This document shows, piece by piece, positions 37,298-48,710 of a stretch of DNA of 64,000 nt. The position numbers and the translations under genes were made by a program. Source of the stretch: Epiperipatus broadwayi. Lineage: Eukaryota; Onychophora; Udeonychophora; Euonychophora; Peripatidae. The stretch is from positions 970,413 through 1,034,412 of the forward strand of contig JAQFVV010012512.1 of the NCBI GenBank assembly GCA_028023455.1, in the 5' to 3' direction. Positions within the stretch are counted from its first letter, which is position 1; each line of letters starts with the position of its first letter. The notes under the pieces are model-generated. The model was not told the DNA's origin and did no database searches. It saw nothing but the letters and a program-made list of their open reading frames with translations.

Positions 37298-39543
37298 TTC
37301 TTACTACTGGCTTTATTAGCTGGTCTTTTTAAAATTGTGGTCACACCACTAGTAGAAGGCTGATTATTTTGATCATCACTTCTATCCCTATATGTATCAA
37401 ATTTAACAATTTTTTTAAAGTGTGGAGACATCCTATCTCTACCTCTATACTCAAATCTCCTTTTATACCCTACAGAAGGTCTCACACCATTGTTAACATT
37501 GATATTTGCTAACGGATAATTATTTCTATCCTTGTTTACTTTAAATCTATTATCCATAGATAATTCAGCTACTTCAAGAGCATCTAATACCTCAGATACT
37601 TCTTCTATTGAACCACGATCAGCAGCTATCAACAACTGTTCAACGTTTTTAGGTAAGTTATGCCTTACAATTCTGACAATCTGTCCTTCTGATAATGGAC
37701 AAGCAGTCAACGTTTTCAACCGAACAGCTTGATTTCTGAAAAAGCTTGTATAGCTGCCTTTACTAATATGGTATTTTTCTTGAGTAATTTGGTATCTGAT
37801 GCAATCTTGTTTATCAGAATTCCAAAAACTCCCAACAATAAAACACTTAAAGTCACCGTAAGTTATTGGTTTCTCAAACAATGATTGCCACCAATCTTTG
37901 GCAATTCCATACAAATGATTGCTACACACTGCCACTTTTTCTTTTTCTGACAAGGAACATATGGAAAATAATTCGTCCAAATTATTTAAAAATTCTGAGG
38001 GATTTTCCATATACTCTCCTTTAAACGGTTTGACTTTCATAAAACGTAAAGCCATTGAATTATTGGCATTTCCTTCACAATTAACCATTTCTCTACTTGG
38101 TCTACTATCAATTTCTTTCACAATAGTATTTTCTGACTGATTACTATTACCCTTCCTTACCGATTCTACTTTATCTATTCTTAATGAATTAACATAATCA
38201 TCATATGTCTTATCACTTATTCTCCCTTTTATTACTTCTGTCTTTGTATTATTTACATTTTTCGTCTCTATCTGGTCATACATTTGTTGAAATTTCCCCT
38301 CTAAATCCATTTGTTCAAGCACTTGCTTGACATACCCTTTCTGTTCCTTCCTAAATTCATCCAAATTCTTATCTAAAATTTCTTTATATTTATCATTGTT
38401 TAGTTCTAACATACCTGCATGCTCTTTTATATCATTTTGCATACGCTTTAAATTTTCTCCTACCTTTGATCGATATTTATGTTCATCGATTCTTTTAACA
38501 TCTAGCTCCTTAAATTTTTCAATTAGTTCCTTCTCTATTTCATCTTTTATATCTTCTTTAGTCTGAACTATGGCACTCCTAACACTTTTAATATCTTCAC
38601 TAACATTATTAACATGGTCTTTAACCTCACAAATCTCACTATCAACTTTTAATTTATAGCTATCAATTTTTAAAGTTAAATCATTATTATTGATCCTACA
38701 TTGATCAATAGATTCTGCTATTTGATCTTTCAAATTTTTAATCGTACTCTCTGAAAATTCACAAAATTTTCTTTCTAACAATTCCTGATTTTTATCATCA
38801 ATTTTTATTACTTCTAACTTTAAAGATTCAACTACTTCTTCATTTTTACTAAACTTTATATCCAGATTATTAATTTTATCTTCCACATCTTTTTTAAAAT
38901 TCTTTACAATTTCAGAATTATCCTCAACCTTTTTATTTATATTGTCTATACAAAATCTTATCTCTTCTTTATCTTTATTTAAGTTTTCTTTAACTTCTCT
39001 AATATTTTCCTCAAGAGATTCTACTTTTATATTATTCTTATTTATATCCTCTCTAAGAGTATCAAACTTCATATTTATATCTTCTTTGAAAGACTCAAAT
39101 CTTATACTATTTTTATGACTCTCCTCTTTCATTTCTTCTTTTAAAAAATCTTTCATTTCTTCTTTAATATAATTATTCTCCTTTTTCATTTCTTCCTTAA
39201 TAGCATCAAATCTAAGACTATTTTTATAACTCTCCTCTTTTATTTCTTTCTTAATAGAATTATTCACTGAATCAATAATACCTTGACTCATTAATTCAAA
39301 ATGTTTCATAAAATCAAACATTGAGAAGTTCTCTATAGTTTTCTCAGTTTTTACTACTTCTTTCTCTACTGTTTTAAAAATTATCTCTTCCTCCTCCTCT
39401 ATTTCACTATCCATATTTTGAGTATTTTCTAATATTGTCTCAAAATCTACTAATTTCTCCCCTTCTTTTCTCTCCTCACAATTATTATCCTCAACAATAA
39501 AATTAGACATCTCAACTTCTAAATCTTTATCCCAGTTATTCAT
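37288..39543 (-). CDS. gag: Gag polyprotein with long coiled-coil N-terminus
   Basis: An intact 751-residue frame with ATG at 39543. Residues 1-100 are acidic. Residues about 95-470 are Glu/Lys-rich heptad-like coiled coil, including two related segments (EESYKNSLRFDAIKEEM and EESHKNSIRFESFKED). Residues about 497-660 form the retrotransposon Gag (capsid-like) domain, with FMKVKPFKGEYMENP, AKDWWQSLFEKP and VRLKTLTACPLS. The C-terminus (about 690-751) is basic, with RRFEYRGRDR and a KKLN end. No CCHC zinc knuckle is present, so RNA binding would rest on the basic tail. It is much longer than typical Ty3/Gypsy Gag proteins because of the coiled coil. It would assemble cytoplasmic particles. The related solitary gag at 25 kb also has a coiled coil before the Gag domain, but a far shorter one. 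Confidence 0.9.
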   Translation of the reverse strand: MNNWDKDLEVEMSNFIVEDNNCEERKEGEKLVDFETILENTQNMDSEIEEEEEIIFKTVEKEVVKTEKTIENFSMFDFMKHFELMSQGIIDSVNNSIKKEIKEESYKNSLRFDAIKEEMKKENNYIKEEMKDFLKEEMKEESHKNSIRFESFKEDINMKFDTLREDINKNNIKVESLEENIREVKENLNKDKEEIRFCIDNINKKVEDNSEIVKNFKKDVEDKINNLDIKFSKNEEVVESLKLEVIKIDDKNQELLERKFCEFSESTIKNLKDQIAESIDQCRINNNDLTLKIDSYKLKVDSEICEVKDHVNNVSEDIKSVRSAIVQTKEDIKDEIEKELIEKFKELDVKRIDEHKYRSKVGENLKRMQNDIKEHAGMLELNNDKYKEILDKNLDEFRKEQKGYVKQVLEQMDLEGKFQQMYDQIETKNVNNTKTEVIKGRISDKTYDDYVNSLRIDKVESVRKGNSNQSENTIVKEIDSRPSREMVNCEGNANNSMALRFMKVKPFKGEYMENPSEFLNNLDELFSICSLSEKEKVAVCSNHLYGIAKDWWQSLFEKPITYGDFKCFIVGSFWNSDKQDCIRYQITQEKYHISKGSYTSFFRNQAVRLKTLTACPLSEGQIVRIVRHNLPKNVEQLLIAADRGSIEEVSEVLDALEVAELSMDNRFKVNKDRNNYPLANINVNNGVRPSVGYKRRFEYRGRDRMSPHFKKIVKFDTYRDRSDDQNNQPSTSGVTTILKRPANKASSKKLN

Positions 39544-40200
39544 TTCTATATTTTTTTAAAATTCAATTCTATTAGTATGCAGTACTTATTATCAATATTT
39601 CAAAAATAATAATTCCCTATCAACCTTTCCATCTCCACTCAATTCACTTCTACAATTAATCACAAAACATCATCTTTGAAAACTCTACACTATTTATTAT
39701 AAACTAATTATATAACTATGAATAACAAAATTGTGTCATGTCATTATCTTCACACCTATGATCCACAGACAATTTGCACATAATATATTATATTCAATAT
39801 ACATTTAAAATATCTTAAGAATTGATATGGTCATATTACAAAATAATTATTTGCCACATTTTCATCATTTACATATTTATTTGCTTATTAATTTAAAATC
39901 AACTTAGTATTTAATTTTTAAATAATCATATTATAGATACCACATGAAAATATAATAACTTTGCTAATAAGATTTTTATTTTAATTTTATAATCAACATC
40001 TAATCACTTATAACTACTATTATAAAAATACTAAACTATTTATATTTAATAAATATACTAATCATTAATTCCTAAATTATACATTTTAATCCATACACTA
40101 TTTTTACTAACAAATCTATACCTATCACTCTATTCTCCTAACATATACCAACCCTAAAATTGTATATCCTAATCCTTAACTAAATATCTAAGCCTAAAAC

Positions 40201-40212
40201 GTTTGGGCGCCA
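40201..40212 (-). promoter_or_regulatory. Primer-binding site (tRNA-Lys type)
   Basis: Minus-strand TGGCGCCCAAAC lies just inside the upstream LTR. Ten bases match the expected complement of the tRNA-Lys 3' end; beyond them the match continues only with a one-base offset. The leader from here to the gag ATG at 39543 is about 660 bp and non-coding. Confidence 0.85.
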
Positions 40213-43200
40213 AAATCCTAACTACCGTTTGTACCCTCACTTCTCGATATATGATATAATTTAAAATATGACTAGCTCAATTAAATCATTATGCTCAGCT
40301 AAAATATGTACAACTATCTTTAATATATTTTTATAATATTATAACTTATCAGATTTATTACAAACTTATCAAAAATTAATATAGTTCAATATTATGTACT
40401 AATTAAATAAATATTTACTAAAATCATGAGACTGTGAAGTGAAGTTACAATTGGTAATCAGATTTACATTGAGTCAATGTCTCTCCAAGACACTATCTCA
40501 ATGGCATAAGAATACTATTACCTCTTTATTATCTCATTACTAACTCTACAGCATTCTTATGACTTTTATAAATGAATTATCTTTAATAATAATAGATAAA
40601 TAAATCTCAATCTTTTGTTAAGGAACTATAATTAAATGATCTCAGGTTCTTCTAATTATCTTAAAGTAATAATAATTCATGTAGATAGGAATGATAAGGG
40701 ATTTAATATCAAACCTAAATACATCTAACTTATTCTAATAATAATCACTAACAATAATAATCTTTAGGGTATATCTTAATCTTATCTATTGGATTATACT
40801 TTTAATCATTAAGAAAATAAGTAAATCATATACATGTCTTTCATTTCCATATAGTATCTTAATTTTAAAATAGACCAAAATCTTATAATTTAATAATCTG
40901 TGGCAATAAATAATATTATACTCTTATATTGTGCATTATAATTACTTTATGACCATTGTAATATTATATGTTAATGTCAATCAATTTCTATAAATTATAT
41001 TAAGAAAATATTGTGTTTCTTTCTAAAAATAATAAAATAATAAATTCATATTGTGCAAATATTATGTACATTCAAATTATCTGTTGTCAAATGCTGTGGT
41101 GTAAAATAATGAATTCGACACACTTTTAAAACAACTTAACAAATTTATTTACATCAACTTTAACAAATAATTTATTTACACTATTTACATTTAAATGGAA
41201 CTAAAGAAAATAAACAAAAAATAAGAAAAATAATAATACAAGTTTTTTTACACTGTTACTATTTCCATAATCATAAGTAGATAATTTATACATTTATTAA
41301 ATGTTCTATCAATAACATTTAATTAAAATTATGACTTTAAATTTTAATAAACATCATTTGTCCTCAATTAATATAAGAAAAAGGTTTTATGTGAAATATC
41401 ATTCATGTAGCATATATGTAAATAAACAGACTTTAATAAATAAAAATGCTATTTCACTTAAGTCTTACTGCTATTTATATTATAATGTACTAGTATGTAT
41501 TAAATGTACCATTAATATTACTCAAAGATCAATTAATGTATAAACTGATATAACTTTGTAATACAATAACAATTATTGATTATCACTGTTTATTTCATTC
41601 CGATATAATGTCATACTACATGTCTTATCAAAATATGCAATACGTATATGTACTTTTAAAAAAATAATATTTTAAATTATTCAATAATTTCAACTTTTAT
41701 AAAGTATAATGTTAAATAAAATTCTATGATTCTTTTCCATTTTAAAATCATTACTTTGCTTTACTTGTTATTCCTATTTCCTCCTAATAAACTTCTATCT
41801 ACAAATATCATTTTAACCTTATTTAACTTTAGAAAAATAGATGACCCATTTTTAAACAAAATAATAACGATCCAAACTCTCTTATACCTCATCCTCTATA
41901 TACAATAAGCCTTCAATCAAGATATAAATTTCTATGTAAAATTAACTTACTTATCTAATAAAAATAAAAATAAAATATAGACTTTATATACTTCTTACTA
42001 ACTTTAAAAGAAAAATAAATAACTTACGCTAATAAAATCTAATTCCTAATATTGTAACAGAAACATTAAAATTTATTCAAGAAAGAATCATATAATTATT
42101 TCTAGGTTCTCATATTACATTGTACTAAATTTACATCATCAATTTTAAAATATGCATATTAAAATAAAACTGCTATTATTAATCTTGTGCGTGTATATTA
42201 TTTAAACATTAATACATTCATTCAATAATCATATAACATTTGGTTGATCTAAAGAAAACATAGTAAATACATCAAATTATTATTATTATTACACAATTTT
42301 TACCATAAATGATATTTCAATGTACAGTCCGTCACACGATGTCCTCCAAGAGTTCAGTTTTACAAAATAATTTCACATTTACACTCAACACTTATTCTTT
42401 AAAATATTACGTGTTGTATAATTATAAAATAAACTTTATGCAATAAAAGTTATATTAGTATTTAATTATTATTTTAAAAAAAAAATGTAAATGTACCTTT
42501 CCTATCTTTAATAAACCAATAATTAATGAAATATTTATGTTAGTTAATAAATAAAAATATTACATAACATCCAACGGTGTTTTCTTCCATTATATTGTTC
42601 TTTTTCCTAGGCACAAATTTTCACCAAACATTACTTCCTTTTCCGGTACATCACGTGTCTTTAAAAGTTTTTATGAAATAAATGAAAACGTTCTTTTTTT
42701 AAAAATAAAAAAAAATAAAAATAAAAGTCAGTTCCATCAGAAGAAGAAAATAATAATCAAAATAGTTTATAGGATCCTTATTCATTTCTTTAAGAAAAAT
42801 TATTTAAAAGTTATTATTTTTAGAATTATTCAATAGTTTATAAAGTTCTTTTTTAATTGTTCAAATTGAATTAACTTGGATATCCATGTATATTTTTATT
42901 TGCGCATTCCGTAACAGATATTTAGGTAAGATTACTTTTAAAGTCTTATATACGACCAGCGTTTAGACTTTAATAATATAATAACTTTTATATAAGTATT
43001 TCTTTACTTATTAAATCTCCAATTTATTTGCCTTTTAAAATTGTCAGAATTTAGTCTTTTATACCATAAAGACTTAACAAGGCAAATATTTATATAATTA
43101 TTATTATTTATCATCTTTACTAAGTTATATACTTAGATTTATAATTTATAAATACTTTCTTCATAAAGAAGTATTTCTCATGCTTTTAAATATCTGATTT

Positions 43201-44555
43201 ATAAAAATCAACTACCATTAGCTTTTAAATTTATACAAAGTCCAACGTATTACTGTTAGGCATCTAATAACTCTCCTAGTCAATCCAGCGTTTGTTAAAT
43301 TTTCAGTATAAAGTCTCCAATACATTTTATCCTTATACGATGTCTTCATGATTATTTGATAGTAAATTAAGCTTCAATAAGGAAACGATCAATAGGGAAC
43401 TATAATAAATTAACACTGCATATTTATTGGTAACTTTTATAAATTATTTTAAAAAAAACTACTCTCTAATAATTTTAAAACGATTTTGAGAGCGTCTATA
43501 ATCACTTAGCTATTTCTAATAGCACCTTTTACTTTAAGAATTTCAATCACAAGTCCCCTCCAAACAATTGAACCTTGGTTTTATACCGGAAGAAAACTCC
43601 CACTTGATTGGTGAATTAAACAATCGACTTGCTAGCTTATTTACATATTTTACCAACAAGACAGAATTAAAAATAAATAATGACTTATTTAATATTTATT
43701 ATTTATCACATTATTAAATTCTTAAATCAATCTTTATCATTTATTTAAATCCATTAAACATTTTTTAAAACATTCTTTCTTACTTAATTTCACTTCTAAC
43801 TTTTATAAAATTATTTTTATAAACAAACTAAGTCTATTTTTATTCGTGATGTTTTTTTAAGCAGTATTTTAAAAATCATATTTAATATTTCACATTAATT
43901 ATCTTTATTTTTATTTCATGATAGCCAAAATAATATTTATAAATTTTATAACAGAATTTTAAAATAGTTTTGCAACTTTACTAAAAAAACTCCCAAGCAT
44001 GTGTGTGTGTATTTAATTAACATGTTTTTTTTTTTTACAAAGCTACAAACGCTTGTAATAATCTAAAAATAAACCAACAATTCATTTTTTAAAAATAAAT
44101 ATTTTTAAAATAAATAATATATTATAACAGCTTTTAAAATAATACTTCGATATTATTAAAATCAAATATTAATCTTCTATTATGTACTACTAATAATTAA
44201 AATATTTATATTCATTTATTAAATATTTTAATCTTTATCAACAATAAATATATGCATTTAATTTTAACTTGTCTTTTAAAACTTTAACTTTAAACATTTA
44301 TTTATTAAATTTATTAATGCAGTATTGATCATGGCCAGTTTTCCCAACCATATATCATTATCATTCCCATTGAAATGTCTCTCTCAAACATCAGCACAAT
44401 TTTCACATATCAAATACTCATGAATTACTTTAGTTACACTTTTTAAAAGATTGTTATAAACAAAATTAACATCATATAGCTAAATATATCTTAAATTTAA
44501 AATTTTTTAAATAGATTGATACATCAATTTATGGAGACCCATACAAAAGGGCACA
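40213..44555 (-). repeat. Upstream (5') LTR, ~4.3 kb
   Basis: On the minus strand it starts TGTGCCC at 44555, next to unrelated flanking DNA. The whole length aligns with 28883-33288 with only scattered substitutions and short indels, most in homopolymers. Such long LTRs are unusual. The promoter and polyadenylation site should lie inside it, but I could not place them. Confidence 0.85.
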
Positions 44556-45411
44556 ATATATATAGTAAACATTAAAATCATAAAGCTAAACTAATCAATA
44601 AAAAATCAAATTTACAGCAAATTCACAACTCAGCTAGACTAGCCAAGAAAATAAATTCTAAAACCCTACCAATGGTTTCACTACCACAAGCAGACTTCTC
44701 AAATGTAAAGAACTATAAAATAACATATTTAAACTAAACATTACCCACAATTCAACTTTCCATTTTTAATATTAAAAGAACTTTTAAATATATTATTTAT
44801 ATATACATATTGCAACGAATTAAATAAATATAATGACATTTATCTATTAAATTAACATCAAGACCATGAACTGAGCAAGCTAAAACTGTAGAGGCATAAA
44901 TAAATAATGTAAATGAGGTGGTATCATGATCATCTGTTTATTGTACAATTAGAAGAATACCACCTATCAATCCAGTTACAATGACCTTATCACCTGTAAT
45001 ATGTGTATGTACATATGAATGCGTTCAAGCTATTCAAATGAAAGTAATACAATAAATATTGGCAAACCCAAATGCAAAGTCAAATCAATAAGACTTTGCA
45101 GTAACTCCAAAATAAAACAAAGAACTAAATAAAATTAAAGCTCAAGGATACTATGGTAAATGACAAGAATGACAATATTATATAAATATCTATTATAATA
45201 ATCATAGAAACACATAAAGTAAAATATCAAAGAAAATAAATCAATAAATGTACATTCCTTATCTACTTTCAATAATAAATTTACAATTTTGACACGAATA
45301 TGTTACATATTTTAAAACAGTCAAAGTGATATTAAAGACAGATATTAGAAATAAGATTAGAATATGTGTGTGTCAAAACCAAAGTAAATGGATGCACATA
45401 GATAATTGACA
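44556..45411. other. Non-coding flank between two elements
   Basis: AT-rich sequence with no gene. A short inverted repeat, AGGTGGTAT / ATACCACCT, lies at about 44914-44974. Confidence 0.5.
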
Positions 45412-45564
45412 TTACCATTTAGCAATATCACAAAAATGATTTAATATCTATTTTGGCTATGATTATGAGGGATAACACCTAGAAAACGCTTAGCCCACAT
45501 TGATTATTTTGATTGATTGCCATTAACAGCTTCTTCACCCAGCATTTTAAAGCACTTGTATATA
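45412..45564 (+). repeat. Left terminal direct repeat of the Penelope-like element
   Basis: Partner of 47851-48003. The preceding bases TAATTGACAT also occur before the right copy, but with about 19 extra bases in between, so the true repeat may be slightly longer. Confidence 0.8.
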
Positions 45565-46282
45565 CTATTATGATTTTTGGAGAAGTATACTAAATTATTT
45601 TTACAGACATGAATAATACTCCACAGAAATACATTCTATGTTTAGGAATATATATTAGATTATACCACCAGAGACTTGAGTTCTTATTAAAATGCAGAGA
45701 TTTCCAGATTTTTCCAAATTGCTGTAAACTAAAAATCGAAATTGCAAGTCAATTATAAATGCAGCTCCTTGCATTTATCATTAACGGGTGTAAGAGTGCA
45801 TTGAAGAAGGAAATAAAAGATGGCAGAAGATGACTGCAAACAAAATTTTGCCCCCATGGATTATAAGAAAACTCAACATCACTGAGAGAAATATTGCTGG
45901 TAGGTTTGAGCACAAAATAATTTTCTTAACGAGAAAGCAAAATATAAATATCTGCAATACAGCTAAAGAAAAGTATGTCAATAGAGCAACAGCTACTCCT
46001 CCAGCAAAAGTAAAATAAAGTTTTGTCACTGGGACCTAAATTCGTTGTGGAGGTCAATGGAGACTCCCAAAGTTGGAATTACTCACAGACACAGAATCAT
46101 GTCTTTTAAACAATCCTCAAAAAGATAACATCAACTCCGATATTGCTAAAACCATATGACATAAACAAATGTGAGATTTGATTGCTGGAACACCAACATT
46201 AAAAAGACCAAACATTTCCTGAAAACTAACAGCATGATATGTATTAAAGAAAACAAAGGTAACAAGTTCATGCTTTTGGATT

Positions 46283-47093
46283 ATGAAGATTATAAAAAAA
46301 ATGACTCAAATTAGAAACTTAAAATTTAATTTAGAGGAAAATATTAACAAGTTCAATAGAGAGAAATTTATTCCATCAATTCTCAGAGCTTACAAAGATA
46401 AAGGCATTTCTAAAGTGGAATATTACCACATATATCCATCTGCCACCAGGTTGCCTATTCGAAACTACATAAACCTGGTGAGCCTTTAAGACTAATGCTA
46501 GATTATAGGGGTGTCCATTATTTTGAAACTTTTAAGTTGGTCGACTAGTGATTGGTTAATAGTGTAGGTTTTGGTGACCACACAATTACATATTCCTTCG
46601 AATTCATTAGAAAAGTACAGAAATAGGTCAGGATTTTGAAATTGCAGCCATGGATGTGACAGTATTATATGAATCAATTAATAGAAAGTTGTCGTTCAAC
46701 ACTATACATAAAGAATTAATAAGTAATCACTGTCCAGCTGAACCCATGAACTTTATTCTAGCCTTGCTTACATGGTTAGACAATCACATTTTCTCAACAT
46801 TTGAGGGTAAACAGTATGGCATGAAAGATGGTTGGCCGATAGGTCTTTTTTCAAGCAGGGTGATCTCCAGCATATTTTTAAATTTTTTTAAAAAGCAAAT
46901 TGTTTCTAAATACCAGGTTAATACACCAGAATTAATATACTCTCATTATGTTGACAATGTGTTCATTGTAGCTCCAAGAAATATATTCATGAACATTGAA
47001 AATGAGATACAGCTGCAAACTAAATTAATTGTTAATACCACATGGGAGAATAAATCGCTGAAACTAAAAATATTTGGATTTGCAAGTCCATAG
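46283..47093 (+). pseudogene. Penelope-like reverse transcriptase, broken
   Basis: The region from 46283 reads through ISKVEYYHIYPSATRLPIRNY (the part that normally contains the PKIHK-type motif). After frame changes it reads MDVTVLYESINRKL near 46650, matching the DVTSLYTNIP-type block of Penelope RTs. Block YGMKDGWPIG and the active-site segment SHYVDNVFIVAP (about 46945) follow. The second catalytic Asp of YVDD is replaced by Asn, which would inactivate the enzyme even without the frame breaks. The longest open piece is 46650-47093. Confidence 0.75.
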
Positions 47094-47515
47094 AGAAGGC
47101 AGAATTCTGCATTATAGCATGATCATAAAACCTCTCAAAGTCAGATGATTCATTCACCCAAACTCTAATTCACCTACTTCACATAAATTCACAGGTCTGA
47201 ATGCGTTTTTATAACCAAAATTTATGTAAATTTAAGACTGATAGTAAAGCTAATATCTCAAGTGACATCAGGGACACATTAAGTGTCGGTTTTAGCTACA
47301 GATTGATTATAAAGAAGATTGATAAATTTTATAAAAAATCAACAGCTAACAACACTAACACAGATAAACCTCAAATCACCCTCCCTTACATCCCCAAAGT
47401 AACTAAACAGCTTAGAAAAACTTTTAGCTAATGAATTTAGTTGGCTTGCACCCCCCCCCAATACAAACACTTAACAATGCAAAAGATAAAATTGACCCCC
47501 CCCCAAACACCCCAG

Positions 47516-47596
47516 GTTCTATACAGTATTCCATGCCCTCTGGCTGAATGCAGCACCACATACTACGGAGAAACCTGGGCCACTCAATAATAGAGC
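47516..47596 (+). pseudogene. GIY-YIG endonuclease remnant of the Penelope-like element
   Basis: The plus-strand frame reads VLYSIPCPLAECSTTYYGET before two stops. It fits the start of a GIY-YIG domain as found in Penelope-like proteins (VYSIPC ... YIGET), with Tyr in place of the Ile of YIG. It is the expected C-terminal partner of the RT upstream. C-runs near 47450-47457 and 47497-47504 may contribute to lost frame. Confidence 0.75.
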
Positions 47597-47850
47597 TACT
47601 TAGTACATGTATATATACAGAAGAGTAAAAAAAAATGTCAACATGTCAATATTTCTCAAACATGAGAAGCAGGCCGGTCAAGGTTCAAACCCTCCAACCC
47701 CAAAATTGTGTACACTGATACTAATGACTGCAAACAGAAGATAAAAGAAGTGTATTTTATCAATGACAATAATGCTATTAATAGATAGGACACATGCTTC
47801 GATATCTCCAGAAAATGAAAAAGATTAATTGACATATGCATTTGCATAAA

Positions 47851-48003
47851 TTACCATTTAGCAGTATTACAAAAACGATTTAATATCTATTTTAGTTATG
47901 ATTATGAGGGATAACACCTAGAAAGCACTTAGCACTCATTGATTTATTTTGATTGTTTGCCATCAACAACTTCTTCACCCAGCATTTTAAAGCACTTGTA
48001 TAT
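47851..48003 (+). repeat. Right terminal direct repeat of the Penelope-like element
   Basis: Aligns with 45412-45564 with about one substitution per ten bases, ending AGCACTTGTATAT. The divergence suggests an old insertion. Confidence 0.8.
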
Positions 48004-48349
48004 TTTATAACTGAATTTGCAAATAATATTTGTGTGTAAGAACAGTTCATCATGTGGCCAATTATTGGAAATGCTTAAAGAAGCTAAAGTTATTTCACTC
48101 ATCTTTTATTATATTTTCATTAATAGCAAGTGAATGAACTTTTATTACTTTAGTTAATGTTATTGTTTTATTATAATATTGCAGATGTATACACAGCTGG
48201 TAAACATAAATGTTATCTCAATATATAGCAGAATGGCATGAGTCAATACTTGAATGGCTGTAATCATCAGTTTATAAAATAACAACCTATGCAAGTTATA
48301 GTTGATAAATAATGCAAGCAAGCAAGCAGAACAGCAGCATAATTATAAA

Positions 48350-48710
48350 TGATGGCAATGTTGAGCCGCAAGTTTAATATTAACAAAAGATCCGCATGGA
48401 AAGTTTATGTTAAGCACATTGAGTGTTATATGCTAAAAAATAAAATTTGATGAAGACAGACTCAAAATAGCTATGCTTTTCTTATTTGATAGCAAAGACA
48501 ATTTACAAATTGCAAAAATTGTGTGACCCGGAAATTCTTGAGGACATTCCATATGAAGAGATAAAATAGAAATTAAATGCATATTCTGAGTCAACAACTT
48601 TGAAATGGGTTTGCATTTAAGGATCAGAAGGCAATTACCATACACTCGCAAAGTAATGCCAATTCACCTCCGAGTTAGAAGACATGACCAATTTAGTAGT
48701 CTTTCTATGT
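48350..48710 (+). pseudogene. Possible gag-like relic
   Basis: With several stops, the plus strand reads MMAMLSRKFNINKRSAWKVY, then KHIECYMLKNKI, DEDRLKIAMLFLFDSKDN and finally HLRIRRQLPYTR and VMPIHLRVRRHDQF. The order W-x-x-Y, IECY, DEDR, hydrophobic helix resembles the Gag domain of LTR elements. It is too degraded for a firm call, and no LTRs or pol were found next to it. Confidence 0.35.

Larger units (their letters stand above)
27868..44555 (-). mobile_element. Ty3/Gypsy LTR retrotransposon with truncated tandem copy
   Basis: Read on the minus strand the order is LTR (44555-40213), primer site, leader, gag, pol, polypurine tract, LTR (33288-28883), then a second primer site, leader and the first 114 codons of gag ending at 27868. 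The large direct repeats are therefore 39200-44555 and 27868-33288, and both include LTR, leader and the start of gag. The LTR start (TGTGCCC) is fixed by the adjacent polypurine tract on one side and unrelated flanking DNA on the other. The arrangement is that of two elements sharing the middle LTR, the second one truncated. Orders of gag-pol domains (protease, RT, RNase H, integrase) place it in Ty3/Gypsy (Metaviridae). There is no env. A single-base break in pol makes this copy inactive as it stands. Confidence 0.9.
45412..48003 (+). mobile_element. Penelope-like element with flanking direct repeats, degraded
   Basis: The element is bounded by 153-bp direct repeats (45412-45564 and 47851-48003) sharing ATTATGAGGGATAACACCTA and CTTCACCCAGCATTTTAAAG, which would be the pseudo-LTRs typical of Penelope-like elements. 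Between them are, in order, an N-terminal region (PPWIIRKLNITERNI, about 45850), a segment with ICIKENKGNKFMLLDY (about 46235), the RT and a GIY-YIG endonuclease. Frameshifts and stops are spread throughout, so it is inactive. These elements insert by reverse transcription at chromosome ends or elsewhere, using RT plus GIY-YIG. Confidence 0.8.

Noticed and set aside
45781-46029. Minus-strand frame of 82 codons rich in Phe and Leu
   Set aside because: Antisense to the N-terminal part of the Penelope-like element, which reads convincingly on the plus strand.
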